DNA of 64,000 nt. Source: Mesostigma viride. Its lineage: Eukaryota > Streptophyta > Mesostigmatophyceae > Mesostigmatales > Mesostigmataceae. The stretch is taken from NCBI GenBank assembly GCA_009746045.1, contig RPFO01000754.1:62001-126000 (forward strand), given 5' to 3'. Below are positions 1 to 11,463 of this stretch, in pieces; the stretch's first letter is position 1; the number at the start of each line of letters is the position of its first letter. Both the position numbers and the translations under genes were made by a program. Under the pieces are notes generated by a model. That model was given only the letters and a program-made list of their open reading frames with translations, had not been told where the DNA came from and made no database searches.

Positions 1-606
1 CCCACATCCCCACGCCCTCCTGGTTGTGGCGCGCTCCCGTTGCTGAGGGTGATCACTGGGATGGGCCCATGCTGCCACCCCGACACCCCGTGTGGTTTAG
101 GCATGCAATAGTGTATGTCGGTGAAGTAGCGTGAGTAGGCATGCTGTTGAGAACGCAGGTGCATGGCAGCTGGGAATGAGGGAGGCCATCTTGGGGGAGC
201 AAACGCAGACTGCCACAGCCACCCAGCGTGGGTAACACACATGAGGGCCTTCGCAGCAGACTAAAAAGCAACTTTATTTTCCCCACCAGTCAGAATACAA
301 AAGCACAGCTAATGAGCTACTTTCACCCACTCGCTAGCACCCAGCTCACAATCAATACAAAATTGACCGGGAAGACACACAGAAGCTTGTAGCTAGCACA
401 ATCTCTAAAAACATGCATGACCGAAACATTCCGGTAAGCACACTACAAGAAGAGATGGCCGCCTAGGTCTTATGAGCGTAGTATTAGAAAGCCGGCCGCC
501 GTGAACCATGTAAACCGCATTTTTGCCCCAAACATATGCACAGAGACGGCCAAAGACAAGAAACACTGATCGCTTGATAATGTCTACAATTGCCGGGTGC
601 CCATAC
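1..606. other. Unassigned; downstream side of the carboxypeptidase-like exon
   Basis: On the minus strand this stretch would hold the first intron, and perhaps later exons, of the gene whose first exon lies at 607-813. I looked for an M14 zinc-binding exon (HxxE-type) and did not find one. Several short open frames occur but none is recognisable. Confidence 0.3.
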
Positions 607-813
607 CATTTCGTAGCGGGCTAAGCTTGGGTGAATTTCCGCTGCCTGTTGCATGTACCCGAGTATTTCGTCGGTTTTGTGGTACAAATCCCAAGGGATG
701 ACTGTTTTCTGCACAATTAGCGGGCGGCCCTCTACGGCGTGATTAGCTAGGAAAGAGGCTGCAATAAGAATGACACATATGACCGGTGATGCTCTCCAAT
801 GGCTGGTAGCCAT
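607..813 (-). CDS. First exon of a probable secreted M14 metallocarboxypeptidase (partial)
   Basis: The frame starts at an ATG (813) and encodes 69 residues up to a GT donor at 606-605. Residues 1-29 look like a signal peptide: a short basic start, a hydrophobic stretch ICVILIAASFLA, then a small-residue end. Residues 43-69 contain LYHKTDEILGYMQQ followed by HPSLARYE. This matches the pattern that opens zinc carboxypeptidase (M14) domains, where a YH..EI...L motif is followed by HP.L.R.E. The exon ends in phase 0. The catalytic exons would lie at lower coordinates and were not found in the remaining 600 bases, so the gene runs off the window or is broken. The family call rests on one short exon. 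A signal-peptide ORF of another family cannot be excluded. Confidence 0.45.
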
Positions 814-2879
814 CGTCCCTAAGGCCCGTCACTAGTCTCCAACTTGCAGATGAGTGGATGCGGCCTGCGCTGCGTTAAAGCAGCCTTTCCTGCCCAGGTC
901 TCCATGAAAAAACATGAAACGAGCGCCCATGTAATAAGGGAGCGGAGTGCATGCTCAAGCGCGTCGTTTTACCAGCATGTCATACTTCGCAATGTTGTTT
1001 GACACAAAAACAGCTGTAGGTTGCTTCATGGTCGACTGGCTGTCCCGTCATAGCAATTGTTATGTTTCTAACCCTGTTCTGGCCATGGCGTTTTGGGCGT
1101 CTCGAGCGAGCGATCACCCAGCCAATCCTTTTTGTGTTCTAGTACCTAATGCCCAACCTGGACAAATTGATGGCAACTTAAGCTGGTAATTATTGAAGGA
1201 TGTTTGCATTCCGGTCACGTGCTCCGGTTCTCTTCAGTGTTTTTTTTAAGGTTTTCGTTACTAGTGGCGCTAGGCCACTTGTGGCGTTTCGAACTATGAA
1301 AACTTCAGTTTACTCGGCCAATGTGTGGCTTTAAGCCAATTAAAATTGGGCTTGGCACGGCCACGTGTGGCGGGCTGGCTTTTTGGTGCAGCAAATGACC
1401 CTACCGGCAGCGGGGTCAGCGCGGCGCGGCGCCGTACTGGCATTCCAAGTTCAAAGTAGTTCAGAACAGTATGTTTAATTATCTTAAGTTCAAACTAGTA
1501 GAATTTATTAGAATCATTCACGCCTTAAGTTGGGTTCACGCCTGAAGTTGGGTTGACCAAAAACCTCGAACCCAACTTAAGGCGTGAATGCCTGTACACA
1601 AGGCGGGCGAGCGTCTCCGTCTCAGGCATCGGCGCCGGGCGTACTTGGTAAATTAACAACAACGATTACCACTACAGCCACTGCTTAACAAAACGATTAC
1701 TGAAGTGCCGAAAGTCGAAACACATAGTCAATGCAATGCAGTACAGTACTGTATGGCTGGCGAGTGACTGGAACTGAGGCGCCAGCCGCCAGGCCGCCAG
1801 CCAGCTGAAGCCAGAAAATGCACACAAGCTGCAGTCTGCACAGTGCACTCTGGTCTCTGGCAGCGGGCCACTTGCCACTTGGCACTTGGCCGGGCTCTAC
1901 GTACATGCACTATGCAGTCAGTAAGTCAGTCAGTCATAGTAATACTCATAGTAGTTCTAGTACTAGGGAGGCTTGTGGCGGAACGCCGGCCGGAAGACCG
2001 GCTGACACCGCCAATTGTGGCGTAGCCTGTACTAGAGTGAACTTCAGGCACGGCCACCCTGTGGCGAAACGAAACTACAAAGTAGAACAGCACGGCCAAA
2101 TTGTGGCTTCTTGGGTGCCCTGTCCAAGTGGGTGGCACCGCCACATTTTGCCAAAAAAAGTGCCACACCGCCACATTTGGCGGTGTATCGCCACTAAAAA
2201 AAACACTGGTTCTCTTGTGCAGCGCTAATGCTCCAGGACTCTGCCAGAGTAGCCTCATCAGTCTTGGATCCCACGCCGCACATGGCCAGCAGAGACTCCA
2301 GAACTCCAGTGTCTGCGGTTCCGCTTACAGCACTGTAGAGTGTAGATCCAGAAGAGACTCCAGAACTCCAGTGTCGATTTTGGAGCCAAACTACTGTAGT
2401 TCCTGGCCAGTTGTACATACTAGTACTTGTAGCACATACTAGTTCCCTGTTCCAAGTTCCAACTCCCAGAATCCAGACATCCAGTGGTCAGTGGTCACCG
2501 TGATGGCTTACCGCCTTTCTGCTTGCATACCAGAGTCGCCTGTAAAACTAAAATCCTCATGCACGCGGGCAAGGCCATGGAAACACATACATAATGGACG
2601 TGAGCATACTGCAAAGCCCACGCTCGTACTGAAGGTTAATTATTACAGTCCGACCAACCCCGATCACGTCAAAATCGAGGGTGATAAAAAAATTGTGCAC
2701 TTATTGCTCGGAAGTCGCTACCACTGTATAAGATACTTCTGATTCTATAGCTCGGTTGACGCACGTGCGGGGTTGCTAAAGGAGACGGACGAGCAAAAAT
2801 CAGTATTTGTCGTAGTTCACCAGCTGCGCCTCGTTGGATCGGGGTAACGACGCTGTTGGATCGACCCAGGGCGATAAGA
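814..2879. other. Upstream/intergenic region rich in short hairpins
   Basis: No gene was recognised. From about 1260 to 2200 the motif GCCAnnnTGTGGC and close variants recur about seven times (for example near 1275, 1360, 2010, 2055, 2095, 2135 and 2170), each able to form a small hairpin. A larger inverted repeat lies at 1515-1590. The region ends at the 5' side of SF3B5. Confidence 0.5.
1515..1590. repeat. Inverted repeat, about 22-bp arms
   Basis: The left arm (1515-1536) and right arm (1568-1590) are reverse complements over about 22 bases (CATTCACGCCTTAAGTTGGG on the left). A partial third copy (CCTGAAGTTGGGTT) sits between them. It could be a hairpin or a very short foldback element. 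No coding content. Confidence 0.75.
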
Positions 2880-3692
2880 ATGCAGGTAAGCCGATAAACA
2901 CGGTTTTTTTCCTTCTCGTACCATATTCGATTTCCCGAGCACCTCTCTCCGGGCACCCCTACTAATTTTGATCCTTTTGCATGTGCAGGCAAGCGACCGC
3001 TTCAACATCAACAGCCAGCTTGAGCATCTCCAGGCTAAATACGTTGGCACCGGTCATGCTGACCTGAACCGTTTGTGAGTGGAGCCGCTCTCTCGCTTCA
3101 TTTTTTAGGTTCCTTCATTGATTTTGCAAAGCAAGTGAACCAGTTGATGCTCGGGCTAATCGCGATACGGCTCGTTTTCTACTTTTTTCCCGCTGGACCG
3201 TTCTGCAGCGAATGGGCCATCAATATTCACAGGGACAGCTACGCTTCCTACATTGGCCACCACGATCTTTTGTCATATTTCGCAATTGCGGAGAACGAAT
3301 CTATCGGGCGAGTCAGATACAATTTTTTGCAAGTAAGTTACCCAAGTTGGTGAACTGAACGTAGTCAAGCAGCAGTTTCAGCTCATAGTTCGTTTGCGAC
3401 CTTCTTGAAGGTATAGTAACCTAGCCTTCTGTGCTCCTTGGTAGCGTTTAGGATTAGCTTGATAGATGCTTGTCTGGAAAAGAGGCCATACAGAGCACGA
3501 AGCGAGTGTGTGGTGTGTACGCTGGGCTGCAGCCTTTCATTGGCAGGACAGAATTGAGATCTGTTAGACTGTATATGGGGCACGTTATGTTTTCCCATGT
3601 CAGTATCTAGGTCAAGAAGGAAGCAACCATTCCAGCAGCATGTTGAGAGCCCACCGCCTGATAAAGGCTTGGGGCCAACCGCTCCCACGTAG
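2880..3692 (+). CDS. SF3B5: SF3b subunit 5 (SF3b10), U2 snRNP component
   Basis: Exons: 2880-2885 (ATG CAG only), 2989-3074, 3209-3332, and a tentative last exon 3639-3692. All donors are GT and all acceptors AG, and the phases join (0, 2+1, 0). The model gives 89 residues; the family is about 86. The core reads ..DRFNINSQLEHLQAKYVGTG.. and ..HRDSYASYIGHHDLLSYF.. and AIAENES, which is diagnostic of SF3B5, the small SF3b subunit that supports SF3B1 in branch-point recognition. The first exon is tiny, with two codons. The last exon (HVESPPPDKGLG..) carries the PPPDK part of the usual tail but lacks the expected M..PCG motif before it. The final exon may therefore be wrong and the true one may lie elsewhere or have been lost. 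The first three exons are secure. Confidence 0.9.
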
Positions 3693-4511
3693 GGCCACAT
3701 CTAGGCATGGCCATGTCGCTACGTGCATGGCTCGCCACGTGCTTGATGTCCCTGCTGCGAAGGAGCATAGCCAGCATGTGCGTGGATGTGGCCTGTTGTG
3801 CGGGGCGTGTAAGGTAGAGGTACGGCACGTGTCCCCCAGGTGTCCCTCGTCGCGTTGTTTCCTGTGGTGGCTGGTGGAGGATGGTTTTTGTACTGTAGCG
3901 GTGGCGCTGTCATGAATGGGTTGGTGAGAGAAAGTGGGTGCGGCCAGGGCATGCAGCAGCCGCTTGCTTCCATCACCCACCGCCGTCCGCGGTTCGCTGG
4001 ATGCCCGTCCTGATACGTTGTCGTGGTGCAGAAGCGCTGCCTGGTGCGGTTATTTTTTTATTGGGCGGGGGCTGGGTGGTACTGCGTGTGTAGCGTGATG
4101 GAGCTCACGGACTTGGACCATAGGCTGCGGAGCAATACGGCACGGGGTGTGTAGAGCGTGGGGGGCACAAGTGAGGAGGGATGGAAGGGATTGGGTATGC
4201 ACTGGGGACGTCCAAGCTGCAAAGCTGGGCCTGGGCCTTGTTGCTTCAAGGTGCTGACCTGAAGCACCGTGTCCTTGGTTGTCAAGGTGTGCTGGTGACC
4301 GTAGAAGAGGGCGATGTACCTATGATCACCATGTAGATGTGTGCTGCCTGTTGAAGAACGTCATGCTGCATGCATTTGTCTCAACTGTTGGATGGGCGCC
4401 AATGGGCACCACACTTGTAAGCTTTCGTATGTGATTGTTGCAAATGACCGAGTGGCCTACAGCCCACTGAAGGTTGCTTGCATCGACGTTATTGGTATAT
4501 CCTGGTTGATG
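3693..4511. other. Unassigned intergenic sequence
   Basis: Downstream of SF3B5. Only short overlapping frames in several phases are present, none with recognisable domains. I see no repeat structure or RNA gene. Confidence 0.4.
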
Positions 4512-5041
4512 AGTGAACTTGGCACCGGATTCGTTGTCCCCACCGTCCCGTCGATATAGTATACATCATGTTTTCTGGCATACATGGGCGTTTGGTTCAT
4601 GCCGCACATTGGAAAGTGATGTCCTCCGGATTTTTGCTTTTGCACCGTGTGCAGTTCTTGGACGTTTGGAATCATGGCATGGCTAACGTAATGACTGACT
4701 AGCTAGACCTTTTCAGTGGTTTTCCATTTGCGGGTATGTCCTCGTAAATGGTGCGAGAGCGATCGCAGCAATGGTGCTCACCACTAGACACTCCCGGCCA
4801 GTTAGGCTCAAAACACACGCTCTGATCAAGCAAGCTGCTTCCGGCCCCACTGTCTAGGTAATCCAGTCGCTCTACACGTGAGCCAGCCATAATTTCAATG
4901 CACAAGGCTACACATTTCCATCTCCATTCGTATTCATCATCCTGAACGACTCAAAAACGCGGGAAAGATAGCGGCAGGCTCGAGCTACCATGGTCCGGAT
5001 TCTCCCGATTTCTGGCCTGCGCTGGTTGTCTCCTTGATATT
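4512..5041. repeat. Dispersed repeat, copy 1 (second copy at 35998-36526)
   Basis: About 530 bases are shared in the same orientation with 35998-36526. Both begin near GGATTCGTTGTC, pass through GTTCTTGGACGTTTGGAATC and AACACTCCCGGCCAGTTAGG-like sequence, and end at TTGTCTCCTTGATAT. The copies differ by scattered substitutions. The second copy lies inside a candidate element with inverted ends. No open frame runs through both copies, so this is probably a non-coding part of a transposable element. Confidence 0.8.
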
Positions 5042-5311
5042 CTGGTTGATGGTCTGGCTTATGATATTCTTTGCAAATTCTGTCTTTGCGATTGGAAACT
5101 TGCAGAAAATGCTCCTGCCATGTGGGCTTCCACCAGAGAAGGAGGATGACTAAGGGAGGCAAACAACCTGGAGTTGCTCTCCCTGGCAGTATCAACCTTC
5201 CGCCCCAGACTTGCTGGGACAAGGCTATGCATGGACATGACATCGCCAGTTCGTAACATGGAAAAATGGCCTTGTAGCGCAATGGCCTTTTGACTGTCCT
5301 GACGTACATTG

Positions 5312-5400
5312 ATTAATTTATGTACACGTGACTGCGTCGCGTGAGCAGAAGTCCTCAGTGGGAGGGGAACATGGGATGGAATGGATGATGCTAGCTGTTA
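5312..5400 (-). mobile_element. LINE 3'-end fragment, minus orientation
   Basis: The reverse complement of this segment matches 6770-6840, the 3' end of a plus-strand LINE fragment. It includes the hairpin around CACGTGACGCAGTCACGTG (here with one mismatch) and an AT-rich tail (ATTGATTAAT). It is a short 5'-truncated copy inserted in the opposite direction. Confidence 0.6.
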
Positions 5401-5946
5401 GATAGTTCCAAAAAATCCTGAGGTACATGCTGGGTTCTTTCACGGCCGACATGTCAGTGATGCCAAATATGTAGATTTTTAGTGTCTGAACGCCCGAGGC
5501 AGTTCTTGCTAAAAAAGAAATAAATACTACTATCAAAGAGTTCTATCGCAATATCAGTGAGACCACCAGCCGGCAGCCCTGAATCTGCATGGAGAATCTG
5601 GGCCATGGTAGCTGCGCTCGAGCCGGCCTGCGCCTTAGATCTTATCGGCGTTTGAATACCGAGTCATACAGGAATACGTTGTCTCACAGGATGATGGGAG
5701 GTGGAAACGTGTACGTTGACCATGAGACATGCAAGCACCTTGAATTATGCCTGGCTAACTTTCAGAGCCAGACCTAGCTAGAGATGGTTTAGCTAAATGA
5801 TTGCTGCTACTGTGCTACTCGCAATTTCATATTACTGAGACCGAGCACGAGCCACGAGGGGACATTATGGCGGACGGTGATTAGCCTTTGTAATTAATTA
5901 CTTGGACTTTCCGCGATAGACTAGGCATGGGCATGTGCTACCCTAG

Positions 5947-6862
5947 ATGAGACGGGCTCACATCCGGGCAGCCTCCTGGTTTGTCTGTAATATGGAGGCA
6001 GAGGCCCCCACCCACACTCCGCCTCTTAGACGACACCGAGGTCCCCTACCCTACTTCAGGCAGCTTCAAGCTGCTCGGCAGTTGGCTTCCCGACTGCCAG
6101 GACGACATGACGACACGGATCGGCATGGCGTGGGCGCACCTCCATGACCACCGCCGCTGCTGGAGCAACCCCGCCCTACCCCAGCTCGTCAAGCGTGACC
6201 TCTTCAAGGTCGTCATTCTGACGATCCTGACCTACGGCGCCGAGACCTGGACACTGACGCAGGAGCTGGAGCAACGACTCGACGGCACCGTCACCAAGAT
6301 GCTGCGCAAGGCCCCTTTGGTTTGCACATTAGTAATGAGGATTTGTACGCTGATTTGCCCTATGTTTCCCACATTATTAGGCACAGGCGCCTGGGCCTAC
6401 TCCTGGCACCTGGCCCGCACAGATCAGGTAGACACATCAGATAGACTAGCTGGCACCAAACCCGCCCAGCCTGGGCGATATGTCCTCACCTGGCGTGCCC
6501 CAGGCCGCGCGCGGCAGGGCCACACCCGTTGACTTTTCGTGATAGACTCGGCATGGACATGTGCTACACTAGACGCGACGGGCTCACGCCTGGGCAGCCT
6601 CCTGGTTTGTCTGTAATATGGAGGCAGATGGTACGCAAGGATAGATGGCAAGTAGTAATGAAGGAGACCACCCCCAAGTCTGTGGGGGCTCCGCGTGTGA
6701 CCGTGTATGGCCTTCATAGCGATTCGGGCCGCGGTGCCCACACCCCTGTAACTAGGACCTAGATAGCTTACACCATTCCATCCCATGTTCCCCTCCCACT
6801 GAGGACTTATGCTCACGTGACGCAGTCACGTGGGCTATTAATAAATTAATTAATTAATGGAG
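5947..6862 (+). pseudogene. LINE fragment: C-terminal RT region plus 3'UTR and tail
   Basis: The frame near 5981-6320 encodes the region after the catalytic motif of a non-LTR reverse transcriptase: LLDDTEVP, FKLLGSWLPD, IGMAWAHL, KRDLFKVVILTILTYGAETW, LEQRLDGTVTKMLR. The same motif chain occurs at about 42000-42290, 43390-43540 and 44130-44400, so these are one family. The reading frame breaks after 6320. The 3' end carries the hairpin CACGTGACGCAGTCACGTG and a (TTAA)n tail at about 6842-6858. The copy is 5'-truncated and dead. Confidence 0.85.
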
Positions 6863-7051
6863 GCAGATTGTTATGGGCGCACATGCACGCGTAGGCGCCC
6901 CACGAGCCACGAGCCAGGAGGTAGCCATGGCTGACGGCGGAGCTCATAACTTTCACGTTTGGGCACCAAATCCGACCGTGAATATCACTATCGCTTCGTC
7001 TTTCTAAGACGCACACGCTGATATACTTTTCCGAAACTAAAACACAATATT

Positions 7052-8235
7052 ATGACGAGCAAACGCTCGACTACGCAACGCAGCCTGGCGGCTGCGATGA
7101 GCCAAGAAAATTCGCCTGCAGCTCCGGCTGTAGTTCCTCCAGGCCTGCCAGGCAGCTCGACCACTACTCAAGCGCTGGTAGTGCACTCGGCTCCTGCGGC
7201 CTCGCCATCGGCATCGCCTGATCCTAAACGCAGTCGCCCAGCAGCAGGAGGGTTTTCGCGCTCCACAGAACCGCGCTTTTGGCCCCAACCTTTCAAGGTC
7301 GACGATCACGACTGGACCAACATGTCCCCGGCAACTGCCATGCATTGCCTCTTCTTCGGGGACTGACTACGCCTCGCTTTACGACCTGTGCATCCATCTC
7401 GACAGCATCAACCGCCTCATCACCCCAGACGGCAAATGGTTTAACGCCGACGCTCTGCTCGGGTGCGCCCGCCCCCAACTCCAGCACACCATTCTCAACT
7501 CCCTTCTCATGCGCTCTGACGGCGAGATCTGGGCTCCATCCACAAATCTCCGCACCCACACTGCGTTCCATCCTTACGGACGCCTTCCAGCAGCACGTGA
7601 CCCCCCTTGCTGCCGATGTGGCAGCAATGGGAGGCACGCTGGCTACTGAGCTCCCTCACCTTTCCACCACCGTCGCCTCCACCTCCACTGCGCCATTTCC
7701 GCCTCCACTGCCGACATCAAGCCCCATCTCCACGACCTCGACAAGCGCCTCCGCGCCACCGCCCTCGCCCTTGAGTGTCTGCATGACACCGCAGGCCTTG
7801 ATCATGCACCGCCCAGGCGGTGAAGGACATCGCTGCCCATGCAGCCGGCATCTGCTGGCCCGGCCAGCGATGCTCCCTAGCTCCACCTGGGCGGACTTGC
7901 TTAAGCACCACCACACCACCTCCACCAGTGACCTCCACCATCGCGGCACAGCTCAAGCAACAAGCACTCGACCTTCGCGAGGAGGCCGACATCACCCAGC
8001 GCGGCCACAATGTCATCTTTAAGCACTTTGACCAGCCGGCAGATGAGACCTCGACGACTCTTCTCACGGCGCATTTAAGCGCGACATTCTTGCCCCCGTG
8101 CAACTCACTGGTGAGCTGCGGATGTCGGCTGTCCGCCTCCCCCGCGCCCGGGGTAAGGCTGGCCCGGCACTCGTGCTCCTCACCTTTAAGTACATGGTGG
8201 ACAAGCTGTCGTTCCTCAAGCGGGTACGTGTCACA
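7052..8235 (+). pseudogene. Decayed LINE ORF1 (nucleic-acid-binding Gag-like protein)
   Basis: Pieces in different frames match the intact ORF1 at 19799-21172. At 7052-7366 the PPGLPGS..PSASPDPK block corresponds to PPGLPAK..PSASPEPK. At about 7990-8080 HNVIFKHFDQPADETSTTLL corresponds to CRVVLRRFPQKPGETSTSLA. At 8095-8220 ELRMSAVRLPRARGKAG then VLLTF corresponds to ELRGCHRLPHSRDKAA then VLLTF. At least two frameshifts separate the pieces. ORF1 proteins of such LINEs coat the element RNA. Since about 8235 nothing further can be matched. Confidence 0.7.
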
Positions 8236-10100
8236 ACAACAGCACCACTAGGGCCAGCAGGCGTAGGGGAGGGCAGATCAACATGGAGCCGCTTACCATT
8301 GCCGTCAGAGGAGACATCCCTCTTACGCTTCTCCACGGACCACGGCTGGTTGCCCGTTCGCCACCATCACTGCATCAGATGGCCGTGCCGCCCGCACCTT
8401 CCTCGCCTCCTCCACCGTCTCCTCATGCCGTCGCTTGGTCCCTGGTCTCTTACTCCCATCGCCGTCGCTGGCAGGGATAGCCTCCCCCACCAACTGCTCC
8501 TTGTCCTTCCTTGGCTCCTGGCTAGCTCTCCCCAGCCGGTGCCTCCGCCTCGCCCTTGTCGCTGTCGCCGGTTTTGCCACGAGGCATTATATACAAAGTG
8601 GCGACACAACAATACAGGCGAAGAGAAAGGAAGAACAGACTCAAGCGCTGGCGTTGCCTGAAGAGGCTGCTGACTGCTCTTCATGCAGACGCTGCTTCCG
8701 CCTCACGCTCCTGCGCAGTGAGCGCCACCTGTGTTCCAACCCTGGGAACCGCTCGGACCTCCGCCTCGTTATAAGGCCCAAACACCCGGCTCACCGGTCG
8801 CCCGTCTGCCGACAGCTCTACCGGCACCCTTGGCTCGCTGCCCCGGCCGGCGAAACCACTCCAGGTTCCTTACCCAACGGCTTCCACCACCACGCCGTTC
8901 GTTGCACGACCCTCGACCAAACTCGCCAAAATCGTGATCTGGCTCTGCCGGTATGTGCAGCTCCGCTCGAGTCGCCGAGCCGAGTATCCTAATCCTGCGT
9001 CCCATCGCCCTCGATCGTCAATCTGTTGCGAGGACCTGGTGATAATGCCCGCAGGCCTGTCCACGAACTGATCGTCGGGAAGTCCTCGGCAGAAACCTCA
9101 CGACGTCCGGTGATGATACTCACGGTCGGCCCAATCGCACCTGGCGCCCTTTGCACCCGGGGCGTGTCCAAAGTGGACCAAATGCCCGCCGGCCTGGTGG
9201 TAATGACCCAATGATCCGCGTGCCCGCGGGACTCCTGGATCAGGATGTTGACCAGATGTTCGCACGTCTGTGCGACGACCTAGAGCTGCTGAGGACCACG
9301 GGTTATCTTGCTCGCGCGTCTGCGCGTCCCGTATGTATAATGTGGGATGCGTCAGTGCCCTCCCCCAACGAACTGGTGGCCACCCAGTGATTGAACAGCC
9401 TCGCACCACCCAAACAGATGGCGACCAGCTGACCCAGCGTCTCTCGGGCCAAGTCCAGCGCCTGTAAGGTTACGTGCCCCGGCCCCTTGGTACGCAACTT
9501 CAAGGCTGTAAATCAAAGATGCAATCTCGTCGCGGATGCCGACGAGACGCTCCGTGGCGACCCTGCCCGTTTCGCCTGGCGACGTCGTCGCCCTTATGCG
9601 CATCACCACTGGATCGTTTGCCGACGGCCCAGCAGCGTTGCCAAAAACCGCAACCCGCCCTCCCTCAGCAAGCGCCCTCGCGCTACGTACGCGGCCTGCA
9701 CAAAGGTGGACGCGCTCGATTGGTGCGTGTAAGGGTAAAATGGCCTCTCGCGCACCGGCGGCACCGACGTACGTATCTCGACGGCTCGAAGACTCTGACT
9801 CAGGCGTCCTTGCCCGAGCGTCGGCCGACATGAAAATTGCAACAGGAAAGTGCAATAGTATGAGTTAACGACAAAGCCCAGAGCGTGAGCTCCTGGTCTT
9901 TCACACAACGGGATGAGCCAAAGTTGCAGGCAGCAACCTTTTAACCCGTGCACCAAGCCACGACCACGGTGGTCACTTCCACCCCTAAGCTCGTCTGGAT
10001 TTGTACTAGAACACGCAATTTGTAGTTCATTTTGAAAAGTTGTATTTTATTGAATTTAAAGTTTCCACTTAAGTCTCTGAGGAAGGGGAAGTTCATAGGA
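8236..10100. other. Unassigned, probably decayed LINE or captured sequence
   Basis: Overlapping frames on both strands are long because the sequence is GC-rich, but none shows a domain I recognise. Around 9030-9210 three imperfect copies of a short segment (CCGGTGATGAT / CTGGTGATAAT / CTGGTGGTAAT) suggest an old local duplication. It follows directly on the decayed ORF1, so it may be the rest of that element. Confidence 0.3.
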
Positions 10101-10287
10101 CCCGTGACACCGTGACATCGTGACACCGTGACACCGTGACACCTCAAAATGCATATAAACACACATCTTTGCAGGTATGCAGTGATTATTAATGGGGATG
10201 ATGTATTCAATGGGTCATTGCAAGTTTTACCTATGCTTCTGACACCGTGACACCGTGACACCGTGACACCGTGACACCGTGACACCG
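10101..10287. repeat. Two short GTGTCACG-type arrays
   Basis: Arrays at about 10101-10145 and 10241-10287 consist of an 8-bp unit that reads ACACCGTG on this strand (CACGGTGT on the other). They are separated by about 95 bases of unique sequence. The same unit recurs at 11180-11480 and 15990-16712. Confidence 0.9.
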
Positions 10288-10568
10288 CAAATACCACGTA
10301 TACACCTTCATAATAATCCTAGTAGAGACATTCATTTCTCCATACATCTCGGTCATCTCACCATATATCGTCTCATGTTGATGTATTCTTGTTGTGCGTG
10401 TAGGTACCTTGCCGGGTCATGACAAGTTCAGCCATTCCTCGTTTATGCGGTCCAACGTCGCTTCAATAGGGCATGTGATTAATATCTGGTAACAACTTAT
10501 ATATGTTGGCACGCCATGCGTCCAGGAATAGTTGTCTCACTTAATATGCATGCAAGCAACCATCAAAA
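10288..10568. other. No recognised feature
   Basis: AT-rich sequence between the repeat arrays and the end of the minus-strand frame. It contains the phrase AGGAATAGTTGTCTCACTT, also seen just after LINE tails at 37187 and, in part, 45083, so a LINE insertion scar is possible. Confidence 0.3.
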
Positions 10569-10946
10569 TCACTTTGTCATGAAATCACTTGCCGGGATTT
10601 CAGTTTCTCGCTGGCCGGCCTGAAAAAGCTGGTTCTTTATAAACTCTTTCCGATCCGCAGGCTTCTTAGACCACATGTCGGTCCTCATCGTCCTGAGCTC
10701 CTCGAAATGCACGCTTCTCAAACAATGGCGGCCACAACCACAGTCCCAGTCCCTGCAAAGTGCCGCAGCCAAGGACGAATCCTGGGTGCATTTCGCCAAC
10801 ACGGCGGCTGCAGATAACCGGACCCCGCGCCTCGCCATCATATTGAACACGACGACGCCCAGGAGTAATAGCAAGAAGAACATTCCCAAAACCTGCCAAC
10901 CCAGCGCCCCCGCACTGGGCTCCATGAAAACGCCGGGTCTCGCCAT
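10569..10946 (-). CDS. Hypothetical single-pass membrane protein
   Basis: A 125-residue frame with an ATG at 10946. Residues 20-40 form a strong membrane helix (VLGMFFLLLLLGVVVFN) followed by basic residues (MMARRGVR), which suggests the C-terminal part is cytosolic. The following part has a cluster of cysteines (C..DWDCGCGRHC) and a charged tail. No family is recognised. It could be a real short gene, one exon of a larger gene, or a chance frame. It lies between arrays of the 8-bp repeat with no host gene near. Confidence 0.35.
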   Translation of the reverse strand: MARPGVFMEPSAGALGWQVLGMFFLLLLLGVVVFNMMARRGVRLSAAAVLAKCTQDSSLAAALCRDWDCGCGRHCLRSVHFEELRTMRTDMWSKKPADRKEFIKNQLFQAGQRETEIPASDFMTK

Positions 10947-11189
10947 GGCTATGTCAACTGGGCAATGTTGCAAACATCATTTGTCCCCCCCCCTCCCCAT
11001 CTATTTCTACGTTGGCAGATGGCAAACGTAGATCCCCACGCCATGTGTGGGGGGGAATAAAACATGGCAGACCGGGATGTCACGCCAGCCCGGTCTGCCC
11101 GAGTTGTTTAGCCCATGTTACCTCATTTGGCAGCGATCACCATCGCTGCCGCTCTCGTGAATTCGGGGTGAAAGCGCACGGTGTCACGG

Positions 11190-11463
11190 TGTCTCGACAT
11201 GTTTGTAGTTGGTTTGTAGTTGGTGTCTCGGTGTCTCAGAAACTCGTGGTCCGCATTGAGTGGGTGTCACGGTGTCACGACATCTGATTGGCCCGGTTCA
11301 GATTCGTTTTTTTTTTAATTTTTTTTTAATTCGTTTTTTTTTTTTTTTAATTTGGGGCGAATCTGAACCGGGCCAATCAGATGTCGTGACACCGTGACAC
11401 CCACTCAATGCGGACCACGAGTTTCTGAGACACCGAGACACCAACTACAAACATGTTGAGACA
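11190..11463. mobile_element. Foldback (hairpin) element with GTGTCACG repeats in its arms
   Basis: The left arm (11190-11306) and right arm (11358-11463) are near-perfect reverse complements over about 105 bases. The left arm has one extra 11-bp duplication (TTTGTAGTTGG). The loop is T-rich (runs of T broken by AA). Both arms contain two units of the 8-bp GTGTCACG-type repeat near the middle and the related GTGTCTCG units. This has the shape of a foldback transposon or MITE. No coding capacity. Confidence 0.85.
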
